This document shows positions 35,489-43,589 of a DNA stretch of 52,427 nt, piece after piece (within the stretch, counting starts at the first letter, position 1; each line of letters begins with the position of its first letter). Source of the stretch: Planctomycetota bacterium (GTDB lineage: Bacteria > Planctomycetota > UBA1135 > GCA-002748355). The notes under the pieces are model-generated. The model was not told the origin of the DNA, searched no databases, and worked only from the letters and a program-made list of their open reading frames with translations. A program made the translations under genes and the position numbers. The stretch lies in contig JALSSW010000107.1 of NCBI GenBank assembly GCA_026984035.1, positions 1 through 52,427 on the forward strand. Reading direction: 5' to 3'.

Positions 35489-36295
35489 ATGATGAATAAA
35501 AACCAAACAACGAAAAGACATCTCTTCCTCGCCTTTTTCTTCCTGTTTCCTGTTTTTCCAGGGAAGAGTTCGGCTCCCCAAAATCTACCCCAAGGAAAAA
35601 AGAGGCAGGTTGAAGAGGTCAAAGCGATGCTTGAAAAACTCTTGGAGACAAAAAAGCTAATCGCCAAAGAAAAAATGAATTGGAAGATCTCCCAAGAGCT
35701 CCTTCAAGAGAGACTTGAATTAAAAAAGGGAGAAATCATGGTTCTTCAAAAAAAGATTAAAGATCTTGAAAGAAACTCTAAGGACATGATCGCAAAAAAA
35801 GAAAAAATTGTTTCTAAAAAAATTGAGATTGATGAAGCTTGGAATGTTTTTGAGTTAGCCCTTCCAAGGATAGAAAAAAAGATTCTTAAGATTCTTCCCA
35901 AATTTCCTTTGACCCTTCAGAAAAAGGTTATGGATCTGAGCGATAAGATTAACCTAGAATCCACTAAAAAGCGGGGGAAGGTTGAAGTTCGATATCTTCA
36001 CCTTCTTGGGCTTTTGAGTGAGATAAATCGCTTTAATTCTGAGGTTACTTCTTCTCTTGAAATTGTTGAAAATGATGATGGGGATAAGGTCGAGGTTGAA
36101 ACTGTCTATCTTGGTTTGGGTCAAGGGTATTTTGTAAGTAAGAAGAAAGATTTTGCGGGCGTAGGATATCCTGAAAAAGGGCGATGGGTTTGGAAAACAG
36201 AGAAAGGACTCGCTTCACAAATATATAAAACTATTTCCATCCTAAAGAATAAGGGCTTGGCCCAATTTGTTTCTTTGCCGGTTACGATACGATAG
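35489..36295 (+). CDS. DUF3450-like periplasmic coiled-coil protein
   Basis: This 268-residue protein has a signal peptide (LFLAFFFLFPVFPG) and a long coiled coil (about 35-125, very Lys/Glu-rich). A globular end follows (LGLGQGYFVSKKKDFAGVGY, then GRWVW, ending FVSLPVTIR) matching the shape of DUF3450 proteins that precede TtpC in TonB2-type loci, where they are needed for uptake. It is markedly A/T-rich, with lysine codons mostly AAA and AAG runs. It lies 10 bases before the long ExbB gene. Confidence 0.75.
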   Translation: MMNKNQTTKRHLFLAFFFLFPVFPGKSSAPQNLPQGKKRQVEEVKAMLEKLLETKKLIAKEKMNWKISQELLQERLELKKGEIMVLQKKIKDLERNSKDMIAKKEKIVSKKIEIDEAWNVFELALPRIEKKILKILPKFPLTLQKKVMDLSDKINLESTKKRGKVEVRYLHLLGLLSEINRFNSEVTSSLEIVENDDGDKVEVETVYLGLGQGYFVSKKKDFAGVGYPEKGRWVWKTEKGLASQIYKTISILKNKGLAQFVSLPVTIR

Positions 36296-36305
36296 AGGTG
36301 GCCCT

Positions 36306-37868
36306 ATGGGATTCCGTTTGAAGATTCAAGGTTTAATCGTTTTAAATTTATTTCTTTTTCTTTGCCAAAGTGGTGTTGCCCAAGGGAAAAAAAGAATAAA
36401 TAGCTTTTCTTTAGGTGAAGGAAACATCCAAAAGAAATTGCAACAAAGCCTTAGACAATTTTCCGATCTACAAAAAAGAAAAGCTGCGGCTCTTATCCCT
36501 TTAAATCGCGAATTGGCTGAAAAAGAACAAACGATTAGGGGGCTAAGGGCCCTTTATCGGACCAAATCGCGATCCTTCGACAATCAAGTTTTAGAAATAC
36601 AATCCTTGAGCAAGGGGTTTAAGGAGAGGGAGGCCCGGATTGAATATTTGCTGAACCTTTTAGGGCAGTTTCTGCGCGAATACCAAAGTAGAATCCATGA
36701 TACCGAACTGGAAACGCTGAATCCCCCATTGCAAAAGGGCCTGTCCCTTTTGGAAAACGAATCTATCGGTTCACGGGAAAGGGCCCGGGGCTTGGTGGAA
36801 TTGATTCAATCGTCCGAAGCCCATATCAATCAATTGGCAGGAGGAAGAAGGTTTGAGGGTTTTGCCTTAGACCCAACAGGCAAAAGGGAGCATGGAGACT
36901 TCGCCTTGATTGGACCCTTTGCCTACTTTCGCTCCAAGAGGGGAAAGATTTGTGGGCTTGCCGAAACCCGGCTGAATTCAACCGAACCTTCGGTTCTTCC
37001 CTTTTCCGACCCCCAAATTGCTGCAGGGATCAAATCTACAATAGAAACCGGGACCGGAGCCATCCCTGTTGATCCCAGTCTTGGAAATGCTCGTAAGATT
37101 GAAGAAACCCATGAGTCACTTGTTGAGCACATGAAAAAAGGAGGGCCTGTCATGATTCCCATTCTCCTTCTTGCCCTCTTCGCCCTCATTGTTTCCCTTT
37201 TGAAATGGATCCAATTCATGATGGTTCCCAAGCCAAAGAAATCCAAGTTGAAGGAGCTTTTTCTTTGTCTTCGGAAGGAAGGCAAAGAAGGGGCCCTCGA
37301 AAGAGTGAAACAAATCCCTGGACCCCTTGGGAGGATGCTTAAAAAAGGGTTGCAAAACCTAGGGGAAAACAAAGAGGTTATGGAGGAGGCAATGTTTGAA
37401 GAGGTCCTGCATGCCAGGATTCGCTTCCAACGTTGGCTTCCTTTCGTCGCCGTGAGTGCTGCTTCTGCTCCTCTCCTAGGGCTTCTTGGGACTGTCACGG
37501 GGATTATCAATACTTTCAAATTGATTACCGTTTTTGGTTCCAGTGATGTGAAAACCCTCTCAGGTGGAATTTCTGAGGCTTTGATTACAACTGAGTTTGG
37601 GTTGATTGTCGCGATTCCATCGTTGCTTATACACGCTTATCTATCCCGGAAAGCCAAACGGGATGTGGACAAGATGGAGACCGTAGCCCTTACCTTGATC
37701 AACGAGACAGGAAAGGCCCAAAAAGAATGGAATCGTGGGGAATCCATTCCCTTTGACGATCCTGTTGTTTTGGACCGAGAGAAGATCAAGGACCATGTGG
37801 ATGAAATCTTGAGGGAGATGCTCAATCCTCTCATTGTCGCCAATCCCAGGGAGGGCATTGACTTATGA
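36306..37868 (+). CDS. Long MotA/TolQ/ExbB proton-channel protein, TtpC-like
   Basis: This 520-residue protein has a signal peptide (LIVLNLFLFLCQSGVAQG), a periplasmic coiled-coil domain (about 30-270), then a TolQ/ExbB domain (about 285-490). TM1 is IPILLLALFALIVSLLKWI; TM2-TM3 run from SAASAPLLGLLGTVTGIINTF to TEFGLIVAIPSLLIHAYL. The large periplasmic domain distinguishes it from plain ExbB and matches TtpC, the extra subunit of Vibrio TonB2 systems. It follows the DUF3450 gene by 10 bases and precedes a second, short ExbB. Confidence 0.9.
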   Translation: MGFRLKIQGLIVLNLFLFLCQSGVAQGKKRINSFSLGEGNIQKKLQQSLRQFSDLQKRKAAALIPLNRELAEKEQTIRGLRALYRTKSRSFDNQVLEIQSLSKGFKEREARIEYLLNLLGQFLREYQSRIHDTELETLNPPLQKGLSLLENESIGSRERARGLVELIQSSEAHINQLAGGRRFEGFALDPTGKREHGDFALIGPFAYFRSKRGKICGLAETRLNSTEPSVLPFSDPQIAAGIKSTIETGTGAIPVDPSLGNARKIEETHESLVEHMKKGGPVMIPILLLALFALIVSLLKWIQFMMVPKPKKSKLKELFLCLRKEGKEGALERVKQIPGPLGRMLKKGLQNLGENKEVMEEAMFEEVLHARIRFQRWLPFVAVSAASAPLLGLLGTVTGIINTFKLITVFGSSDVKTLSGGISEALITTEFGLIVAIPSLLIHAYLSRKAKRDVDKMETVALTLINETGKAQKEWNRGESIPFDDPVVLDREKIKDHVDEILREMLNPLIVANPREGIDL

Positions 37869-37920
37869 GGGTTTGTTTCGGAGGGGGACTTTCTATGGAT
37901 TCAAGGAGGAGGGGCAGGGC

Positions 37921-38688
37921 GTGATTCCTTTCTATTCTCTTTGGTTTGAAGTTGTCCGGATCTGGACCGGCGGAGGGTGGGCTATGTCGTTTTTGGCCTT
38001 GGTCTCTCTTCTTTGTTTTGGCCTTGGAGTGCGGATTCATCGATGTTTGCGAAGAAAGCGGATACCCACTTTTCCTGAGTTAGATGAACTCAGGCAACTT
38101 CGGGTGCTTGCGTCGAGAGGTGAGACGGAAAAGCGTATTTTCAAAAGTGTCATTCGTGGGGATTCGAGAGAAAGAATCAGAGAAGCCTTTGATCATTTTG
38201 TGATCGAAGATGTACTCCCACTTGAGCGAGATCTTGGGCTCTTAAAGATCTGTGTTGGAATCGCTCCCTTGGTAGGCCTTCTGGGGACCGTAACCGGGAT
38301 GTTGGTTACTTTTGCTGCTTTGGCCAGTGGGTCAGGAGGTCAACAAACAATGTCGGTCATTGCGGGAGGGATTTCCGAGGCTCTGATTACAACCGAGACA
38401 GGGCTTGTCATTGCCCTTCCCGCTTTGTTCTTTTTCCACCGTCTCCAGCGGGCTTTGGAAGAGTACAAGGATGGTCTAGCCCATCTTGAAGCTTTCTCTA
38501 CGAGGGCATCCTTTAAGCGAACTCGGGATTTGGAAAAGGAGCGGTTCAGGAGGGCCGCTGTTTCTCGGATTACTCGGGCCTTGCAGGAAAAAAGTTTTGC
38601 GTTCCGATTCGAAGGGTGGGAAGAGCTTGAATCCAAGGGTGCTTCCGTCTTCAGCGGGGATAGGAGGGTCGATGGGCCGGTTTCATAA
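37921..38688 (+). CDS. exbB: MotA/TolQ/ExbB proton-channel protein (short ExbB)
   Basis: This 255-residue inner-membrane subunit has TM1 (WAMSFLALVSLLCFGLGV), TM2 (GIAPLVGLLGTVTGMLVTFAAL) and TM3 (ALITTETGLVIALPALFFFHRL), with Thr residues in the conserved proton-path helices and a basic C-terminal tail. It forms the ion channel with ExbD that energises TonB. The frame opens before 37868 with TTG codons, but GTG 37921 is preceded by AGGAGGGG at good spacing and matches family length. Its 3' end overlaps exbD by 17 bases. Confidence 0.9.
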   Translation: MIPFYSLWFEVVRIWTGGGWAMSFLALVSLLCFGLGVRIHRCLRRKRIPTFPELDELRQLRVLASRGETEKRIFKSVIRGDSRERIREAFDHFVIEDVLPLERDLGLLKICVGIAPLVGLLGTVTGMLVTFAALASGSGGQQTMSVIAGGISEALITTETGLVIALPALFFFHRLQRALEEYKDGLAHLEAFSTRASFKRTRDLEKERFRRAAVSRITRALQEKSFAFRFEGWEELESKGASVFSGDRRVDGPVS

Positions 38689-39100
38689 AGCAGCCTTGGA
38701 AGAAGGCGAAACGGTGGGGATCGATATTTCTCCCCTGATTGATTGTGTTTTCATTCTTTTGATATTCTTTATTGTGACCACGGTATTCGTGGAAGAAACC
38801 GGAGTGGAGGTCGACAGGCCCCAAGCCGCATCAGCAACCCATCTGGAAAAAAACAGCATCCTCATTGCTCTGACGCAGGAGGGCGATGTTGTGTATGGGA
38901 AGCGGGAAATCGGAGTCAAGGGGGTGCGTCCTCTTGTTAAGAGACTGATCCAAAAAGAAAGCCTTCCGGTCATTATTCAGGTGGACGCTTCAGCGAAGTC
39001 CGGCCTCCTCATCAAGGTTCTTGATCAGGCTAAGTTAGCGGGAGCGAAAAAGGTAAGTGTTGCAACCAGGTCTCCTTTGGCGGGAAGGCAAGGAAGCTGA
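38672..39100 (+). CDS. exbD: Biopolymer transport protein ExbD
   Basis: This 142-residue protein has one N-terminal TM with the proton-carrying Asp in IDISPLIDCVFILLIFFIVTT, a periplasmic domain with ILIALTQEGDVVYGKREIG, and VIIQVDASAKSGLLIKVLDQAKLAGAKKVSVAT. This is the standard ExbD/TolR plan. ATG 38672 has GGAGG just upstream and overlaps the end of exbB, indicating coupled synthesis of channel subunits. TonB follows after two bases. Confidence 0.93.
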   Translation: MGRFHKAALEEGETVGIDISPLIDCVFILLIFFIVTTVFVEETGVEVDRPQAASATHLEKNSILIALTQEGDVVYGKREIGVKGVRPLVKRLIQKESLPVIIQVDASAKSGLLIKVLDQAKLAGAKKVSVATRSPLAGRQGS

Positions 39101-39102
39101 TT

Positions 39103-39825
39103 GTGAAATCTTCTTCTAAAATGAAAAACCCTTCTTGGGGAGATACTTGGATTCAAAGGGATCGGGGGAAGGGATCGTGGGGAAGGTTCAAAGAAAAAAT
39201 ACTCGGAACAGTTTTCACCATATTTTTAACGGCCATCCCCTTTTTCGTTCTGCCCTTGATTCAATCCATTTCATCACATGGGAAAGTGGACACAGTTCTG
39301 AGAAGGGTGGATACGGCGGTCCTACCTTCTCCTGAAATGGAAGAGCCGAAAAAAGAGGAGCCACCAAAGGAAGAGCCTGAGGAAAAAGTGGAACCCCCTT
39401 CCCCCCATGATGAGGCTCCCTTGATGGATTTATCGGGATTGGAGTTAACTCTAAACCCCGGGGGAGGGGGGGCAGGGTGGCTCAAGGGGGCGATGGGAAA
39501 AAACCTGGATCTCCTTGCATCTTCGAAAGCTAAGAAAGGCCAAGTGTTTTCCCTTGCCGACTTGGATCGAAGGCCAAGGGCGATTGTCAAGGAAAGCCCC
39601 TATATCACGCCTCGAATGCGGAAGAAGATGCCCGGAAGGGTCATTCTTTTGTTTGTCGTGGATGAGCGGGGAAGAGTTCTTCATCCCATCATCCAAAAAT
39701 CAACCAATCCTGTTTTTAATCGGTCCGCCTTGGAAGCCATCAAAAAATGGCGCTTTGAGCCGGGGAAACGGCAGGGAAAAAAGGTTCGAATACGTTTGCG
39801 ACTTCCCATGGTTTTTAAGGGGTGA
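39103..39825 (+). CDS. tonB: TonB energy transducer
   Basis: This 240-residue protein has a cytoplasmic N-terminus, one TM (LGTVFTIFLTAIPFFVLPLI), a Pro/Glu/Lys-rich linker (MEEPKKEEPPKEEPEEKVE) and a C-terminal TonB domain (about 160-240): ITPRMRKKMPGRVILLFVVDERGRVLH, NPVFNRSALEAIKKWRFEPGKRQGK. It links the inner-membrane ExbBD motor to the receptor encoded upstream. It starts with GTG at 39103, two bases after exbD; the linker is short for TonB, as in TonB2-type proteins. Confidence 0.92.
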   Translation: MKSSSKMKNPSWGDTWIQRDRGKGSWGRFKEKILGTVFTIFLTAIPFFVLPLIQSISSHGKVDTVLRRVDTAVLPSPEMEEPKKEEPPKEEPEEKVEPPSPHDEAPLMDLSGLELTLNPGGGGAGWLKGAMGKNLDLLASSKAKKGQVFSLADLDRRPRAIVKESPYITPRMRKKMPGRVILLFVVDERGRVLHPIIQKSTNPVFNRSALEAIKKWRFEPGKRQGKKVRIRLRLPMVFKG

Positions 39826-39830
39826 GATTC

Positions 39831-41339
39831 ATGTCTTCAATTTTGGTAATAATTTCGATCCTTGTGGTCTCCGTGGCTTCGTGTGCGACAGGACGCGACG
39901 CAGACCTTCGAAAGAAAAAGACAACGATAGTTCGGGATGCCTTTTTTAAAAAAAGGAAGGATTCCACTCAAGACCAGTCCCGCCCTTCGGCGGGTTCTCA
40001 AAAAGGATTTTCTCGAAAAAGAGAAAAGACAGAGAGTAGGGAAAGATTGGGAGTTTTGGATCGAATTTGGACGAGTCCACGCTTCTTGAAAAGATTCGCT
40101 GAAAGCTATCTTTCGGAGGTGGAGATCGAACCTCCTCTTGGTGATGAAGAGCGGAAACTTTTGTACAAGGTTCAAGATCTTTTAGGTCAGAAGAAACGAA
40201 AAAAAGTTCGTGCCCTTATAGAATCCGCACTTAAGGAAAAGGTGACTCCTGTGCTGGAGTTTACCCTTGGAAACCTATTAAACGAGCAAGGGGAATTGGC
40301 CAATGCTGCAGAGCACTATCGATTAGCTGTTCAAGACTATCCCAAGTTTCGTCGTGCTTGGACGAACCTGGCAGAACTGGAAATGAGAAGGGGCCGGTTT
40401 CCCGAAGCTTGTCAAGCTTTCAGCAGAGTGATCCGCCTGGGTGGTGGGGATGGAGTCATGTTTGGGCTCCTCGGCTTGGCGCGGATGAGGACCAAAGACT
40501 TCCTTGCTGCAGAGACGGCTTTTAGAACTGCAATTCTGTATTCCCCCAAGTCCTTTGATTGGAAAATGGGATTGGCAGAAAGCCTCTTTCGCCAGAACCG
40601 TTTTGCTGACGCTGTCACTCTATTTGATTCTTTGATACGCAGTTCCCCCGAAAGAGCGGAGCTTTGGACTGCCCAGGGAGAGGCCTACGTCAAGATGGGG
40701 AAACCTCTGAAAGCTCTTCAAAATTTCCAAATGGTGGAAGCTTTGGGGAAAGGAACTCCACGTTTGTTAAATAACCTCGGAGATCTTTATACAAATGAGG
40801 GACTCTTTGACGAAGGAGTCGAATCTTACCTGCTTGCATTAAAGAGGGGGAAAGAAACCCCTCCAAGTCGTGCCCTACGTGCAGCCAACTTTTTGGCAGG
40901 GAAAGGAGAAATCTCCGCGCTACGAAAAATACTTCAAGGGATTCAAATCTTACGAAAGGGCAAGTTAACAAAGGAAGATCGAAGGAGTCTTCTCCAACTC
41001 AAAGCTCGCCTTGCACTTAGTGACGGCAACAAAGAAGAGGAGGCGAAAGTCCTCAAGGAAATGATCCAAATGGACCCTATGGACGGGCAAGCCTTAATCC
41101 TTCTGGGGGATTATAAACGCCGTACGGGAGACCGGTTTCAAGCAGAAGAATATTATCAAAGGGCTATCAAAATCAAATCCTCCTCATGGAAAGCCAAGCT
41201 GCATTATGCGGAAATGCTTGTTCAAGAAAGGAAATATCGTGAAGCAATCCCTTTTCTTGAGGAAGTGCAGAATGAGAGTCCCAGGGAAGCCATCAGAAAA
41301 TATCTAGAGGAAGTAAAGAGACGTTCTAAAGCCGGATGA
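39831..41339 (+). CDS. TPR-repeat lipoprotein of the TonB locus
   Basis: This 502-residue protein has a lipobox VASC after a hydrophobic stretch (SILVIISILVVSVASC), a basic polar segment, then a long series of TPR units from about residue 100: GNLLNEQGELANAAEHYRLAVQDYP, GLLGLARMRTKDFLAAETAFRTAILYSP, DRFQAEEYYQRAIKIK. In TonB2-type loci a TPR protein closes the operon, as here. It starts five bases after tonB. Likely a periplasmic scaffold on the outer or inner membrane. Confidence 0.85.
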   Translation: MSSILVIISILVVSVASCATGRDADLRKKKTTIVRDAFFKKRKDSTQDQSRPSAGSQKGFSRKREKTESRERLGVLDRIWTSPRFLKRFAESYLSEVEIEPPLGDEERKLLYKVQDLLGQKKRKKVRALIESALKEKVTPVLEFTLGNLLNEQGELANAAEHYRLAVQDYPKFRRAWTNLAELEMRRGRFPEACQAFSRVIRLGGGDGVMFGLLGLARMRTKDFLAAETAFRTAILYSPKSFDWKMGLAESLFRQNRFADAVTLFDSLIRSSPERAELWTAQGEAYVKMGKPLKALQNFQMVEALGKGTPRLLNNLGDLYTNEGLFDEGVESYLLALKRGKETPPSRALRAANFLAGKGEISALRKILQGIQILRKGKLTKEDRRSLLQLKARLALSDGNKEEEAKVLKEMIQMDPMDGQALILLGDYKRRTGDRFQAEEYYQRAIKIKSSSWKAKLHYAEMLVQERKYREAIPFLEEVQNESPREAIRKYLEEVKRRSKAG

Positions 41340-41352
41340 AAGGAGGCTTACA

Positions 41353-42327
41353 TTGAAGTTGATTTTATGTTTATTCGTTTTTTTGAGTTTCAGTTTTTCA
41401 CTCCACGCTCAGCAATTCATTGAGAAGTTTGATGGGAAGTCGAGCGGTCCTCCAAAGGGCTGGACGGTCCAAAGCGGCAGTTGGAGTTTGTTCCAGGGAC
41501 ATTTGGTTACGGAGGGGGCAGAGGAATGGGCTTTTATTACAAAAAATGGTCTCCAGCCCGAGAACTGCGTCATTGACCTGGAGGTGTTTTATTATGACAG
41601 CGGGTTGCAGTTTGCCGGAGGGACTGTTCGGTACCTGAATACCAAGAAGTTTCTCTTTGGTAAGGTCCAAGAAAATACTATTGCCAGCAAAGACTTTGAT
41701 CGGGCCTTTATCGTGGAACGAGGGGGGATCCAAAAATCGAAATGGGCGGACATGAAGAAAAAAGTAGCAACATCCTGCATGTTGCGGTTCATTGTTGCTG
41801 GAAAATCCAGTTGGCTAAAGCTTGATTTCGATAAGGATGGAATCTTTGACCAAGTCCTCCAGCGGCCTGTTTCTACTCTTTTTGGCAAGGGGCTGGTGGG
41901 TGTTGGAGTCTGGGGCTTTTCCGAAGTGGATAACTTTAAATTCTACAACCTTGTTCTCCAACCGGCTTCACAGCGGACTCAACCACGGATTGGGCGAACC
42001 TATGAAATGAATCTTTGGACCGATCATCCCAAGACCATCCCTTGGCTCATGGCCCTTTCCGCAAAAAACCGGGGTTTTGCCCTCGGAACCCGCAGGATTC
42101 CCATCAATCTGGATGGCCTTTTTTACCTATCCATCCAAGCCTCAGGTTTTCTTGGTTTTCGAGGAACAACCAATTCTCAAGGCTTTTCGAGGATCCGTAT
42201 GAAAGTCCCGAACCTAACGGCTTTGATTGGTAAGACTTTTTTCGCGGCGGTTGTGTCTCTTGACTTGAAGAAACCTTTTGGCGTCGAAGGTATTTCTAAT
42301 GACCTGGCTTTGAAGTTCAGCCGTTAA
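41353..42327 (+). CDS. Secreted lectin-like (concanavalin/LamG-type) protein with shared C-terminal domain
   Basis: This 324-residue exported protein has a signal peptide (LILCLFVFLSFSFSLHAQ). A jelly-roll-like domain of the kind seen in glycan-binding proteins spans about 22-205 (FDGKSSGPPKGWTVQSGSWSL, FAGGTVRYLNTKKFLFGKV, WLKLDFDKDGIFDQVL). A C-terminal domain follows (about 215-324, with GTRRIPINLDGLFYLSIQASG and VPNLTALIGKTFFAAVVSLD) resembling the ends of the proteins at 29173 and 45148. It starts at TTG 41353 with AGGAGG six bases upstream, 13 bases after the TPR gene. It may be part of the uptake system, for glycan capture. Confidence 0.72.
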   Translation: MKLILCLFVFLSFSFSLHAQQFIEKFDGKSSGPPKGWTVQSGSWSLFQGHLVTEGAEEWAFITKNGLQPENCVIDLEVFYYDSGLQFAGGTVRYLNTKKFLFGKVQENTIASKDFDRAFIVERGGIQKSKWADMKKKVATSCMLRFIVAGKSSWLKLDFDKDGIFDQVLQRPVSTLFGKGLVGVGVWGFSEVDNFKFYNLVLQPASQRTQPRIGRTYEMNLWTDHPKTIPWLMALSAKNRGFALGTRRIPINLDGLFYLSIQASGFLGFRGTTNSQGFSRIRMKVPNLTALIGKTFFAAVVSLDLKKPFGVEGISNDLALKFSR

Positions 42328-42378
42328 ACCATGCACTGAATTCTTTTGCGATGATCGGAAAGAAGGGGTTCAGGCAAG

Positions 42379-42394
42379 GCCCTGCATGAAGGGC
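42379..42394. terminator. Small hairpin between convergent genes
   Basis: GCCCT-gcatga-AGGGC, a 5-bp GC-rich stem, lies in the 95-base gap between the lectin-like gene (+) and the glycosyltransferase (-). No T-run follows. A weak terminator candidate. Confidence 0.3.
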
Positions 42395-42422
42395 GATGAG
42401 GTTTGACCTGGCGGGACGGTGA

Positions 42423-43589
42423 TCATTGGGGATGAATTTGCTCCAAGAAGAATTGGGCCGTTTTTTGCCAGGTTTTTTTGCGGAGTTCTTCGCAGCTTCC
42501 TGTCCTTGCGCCCAAGAGTTGGGGGATTTTTTCTGCCAAGTCTTCGGGGACTTCTCCCTTAGCAAAGAGGGCTCCCGGTTGGGATCCCAGGGTTTCGCGC
42601 AGGGCGGGGCAATCTCCTGCCAGGACGGGGGTCCCGAGCAGGAGGGCTTCGAGGGGAGGGAAGCCGAATCCCTCGAGGCTTGAGGGGTAGACGAGTCCAG
42701 CGGCTCCCGCGACGAGAGGAAAGAGGTCTTTGTCGGGGATGGAGCCTGTCCATGCCAGAGGAAAAGAGGGTGTCCCTTTTCGGGGAGTCCCTTTTTTCAG
42801 GGCTTCTTGGAGATCCCTGCTGAGCCATCCGGCGGCTCCGATGACCAGGAGAGGAATCTGAGTTCCCCGCGAGGCAAGGAGTTGTAGGGCGGAGAGGAGC
42901 TTGTCGTGGTTTTTTCGGGGTTCGAGGGTTCCGAGGATGACGAGGTAGGGTTCTGAGGTCTGAAGCAGGGTGGCCGCTCGGGCTTTGGCTGCTTGGACCC
43001 TGGAAAGAGGAGGGGTGGGTACGTGGTCCAACCCGAAGGGGAGAAGGCAAGAAGGGCTGTCCTGCATGGTTTTGGGGTAGTAGTGGAGGAGGGCTTGGCG
43101 GGTGGCTTCGCTTGGATAGAGGATGTGGTCGGCGCGGAGGAGAGCCTTTTCGAAGCGGCGTCGCAGCTTGCAGGAGGCCTTTGGCCCGTGAAATCTTGGA
43201 TCTTCGATAAAGGCCAGGTCGTGGACAAGCATCCAGACCTTGCAAGGGCGATGAAGGTCGATGGGAGGGTAGACATAATCGGTCCAAAGGAAGTTTTGTG
43301 GTTTGCCGCTGAGGCTCCAGGCGTCCAGGCCGAGAGGGGCTAAGGTGTTGATGAACCGCCCAGGCAGGCGACTGCGGTGGAGTGTTGCGGAGGCTGGGGG
43401 CTCCGCAGCGGGGAGGCAGGATCGAAAGCCGTGCCCGTAGAGCCTCAGAGGAGATTGGATCTCGGCGAGCAGCGGGGCCAGGGTTCGGGCCAACTCACGA
43501 GTGACTCTTGCGATTCCGCTTCGGGAGAAAAGGGCAGGCCGGTAGTCGAGGGCCAAGCTAGGTGGTTTGGATGGCACGAGCGGCTGCAT
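42423..43589 (-). CDS. Glycosyltransferase family 4-like
   Basis: This 388-residue GT-B enzyme has an N-terminal DYRPALFSRSGIARVTREL (acceptor-side loop), LVHDLAFIEDPRFH, LGTLEPRKNHDKLLSALQLL and the donor motif EGFGFPPLEALLLGTPVLAGD with both Glu residues. It probably takes part in envelope polysaccharide assembly. It overlaps the end of hutH by 32 bases, an unusual partner; this may reflect shared transcription only. Third GT-B enzyme in the window. Confidence 0.88.
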   Translation of the reverse strand: MQPLVPSKPPSLALDYRPALFSRSGIARVTRELARTLAPLLAEIQSPLRLYGHGFRSCLPAAEPPASATLHRSRLPGRFINTLAPLGLDAWSLSGKPQNFLWTDYVYPPIDLHRPCKVWMLVHDLAFIEDPRFHGPKASCKLRRRFEKALLRADHILYPSEATRQALLHYYPKTMQDSPSCLLPFGLDHVPTPPLSRVQAAKARAATLLQTSEPYLVILGTLEPRKNHDKLLSALQLLASRGTQIPLLVIGAAGWLSRDLQEALKKGTPRKGTPSFPLAWTGSIPDKDLFPLVAGAAGLVYPSSLEGFGFPPLEALLLGTPVLAGDCPALRETLGSQPGALFAKGEVPEDLAEKIPQLLGARTGSCEELRKKTWQKTAQFFLEQIHPQ

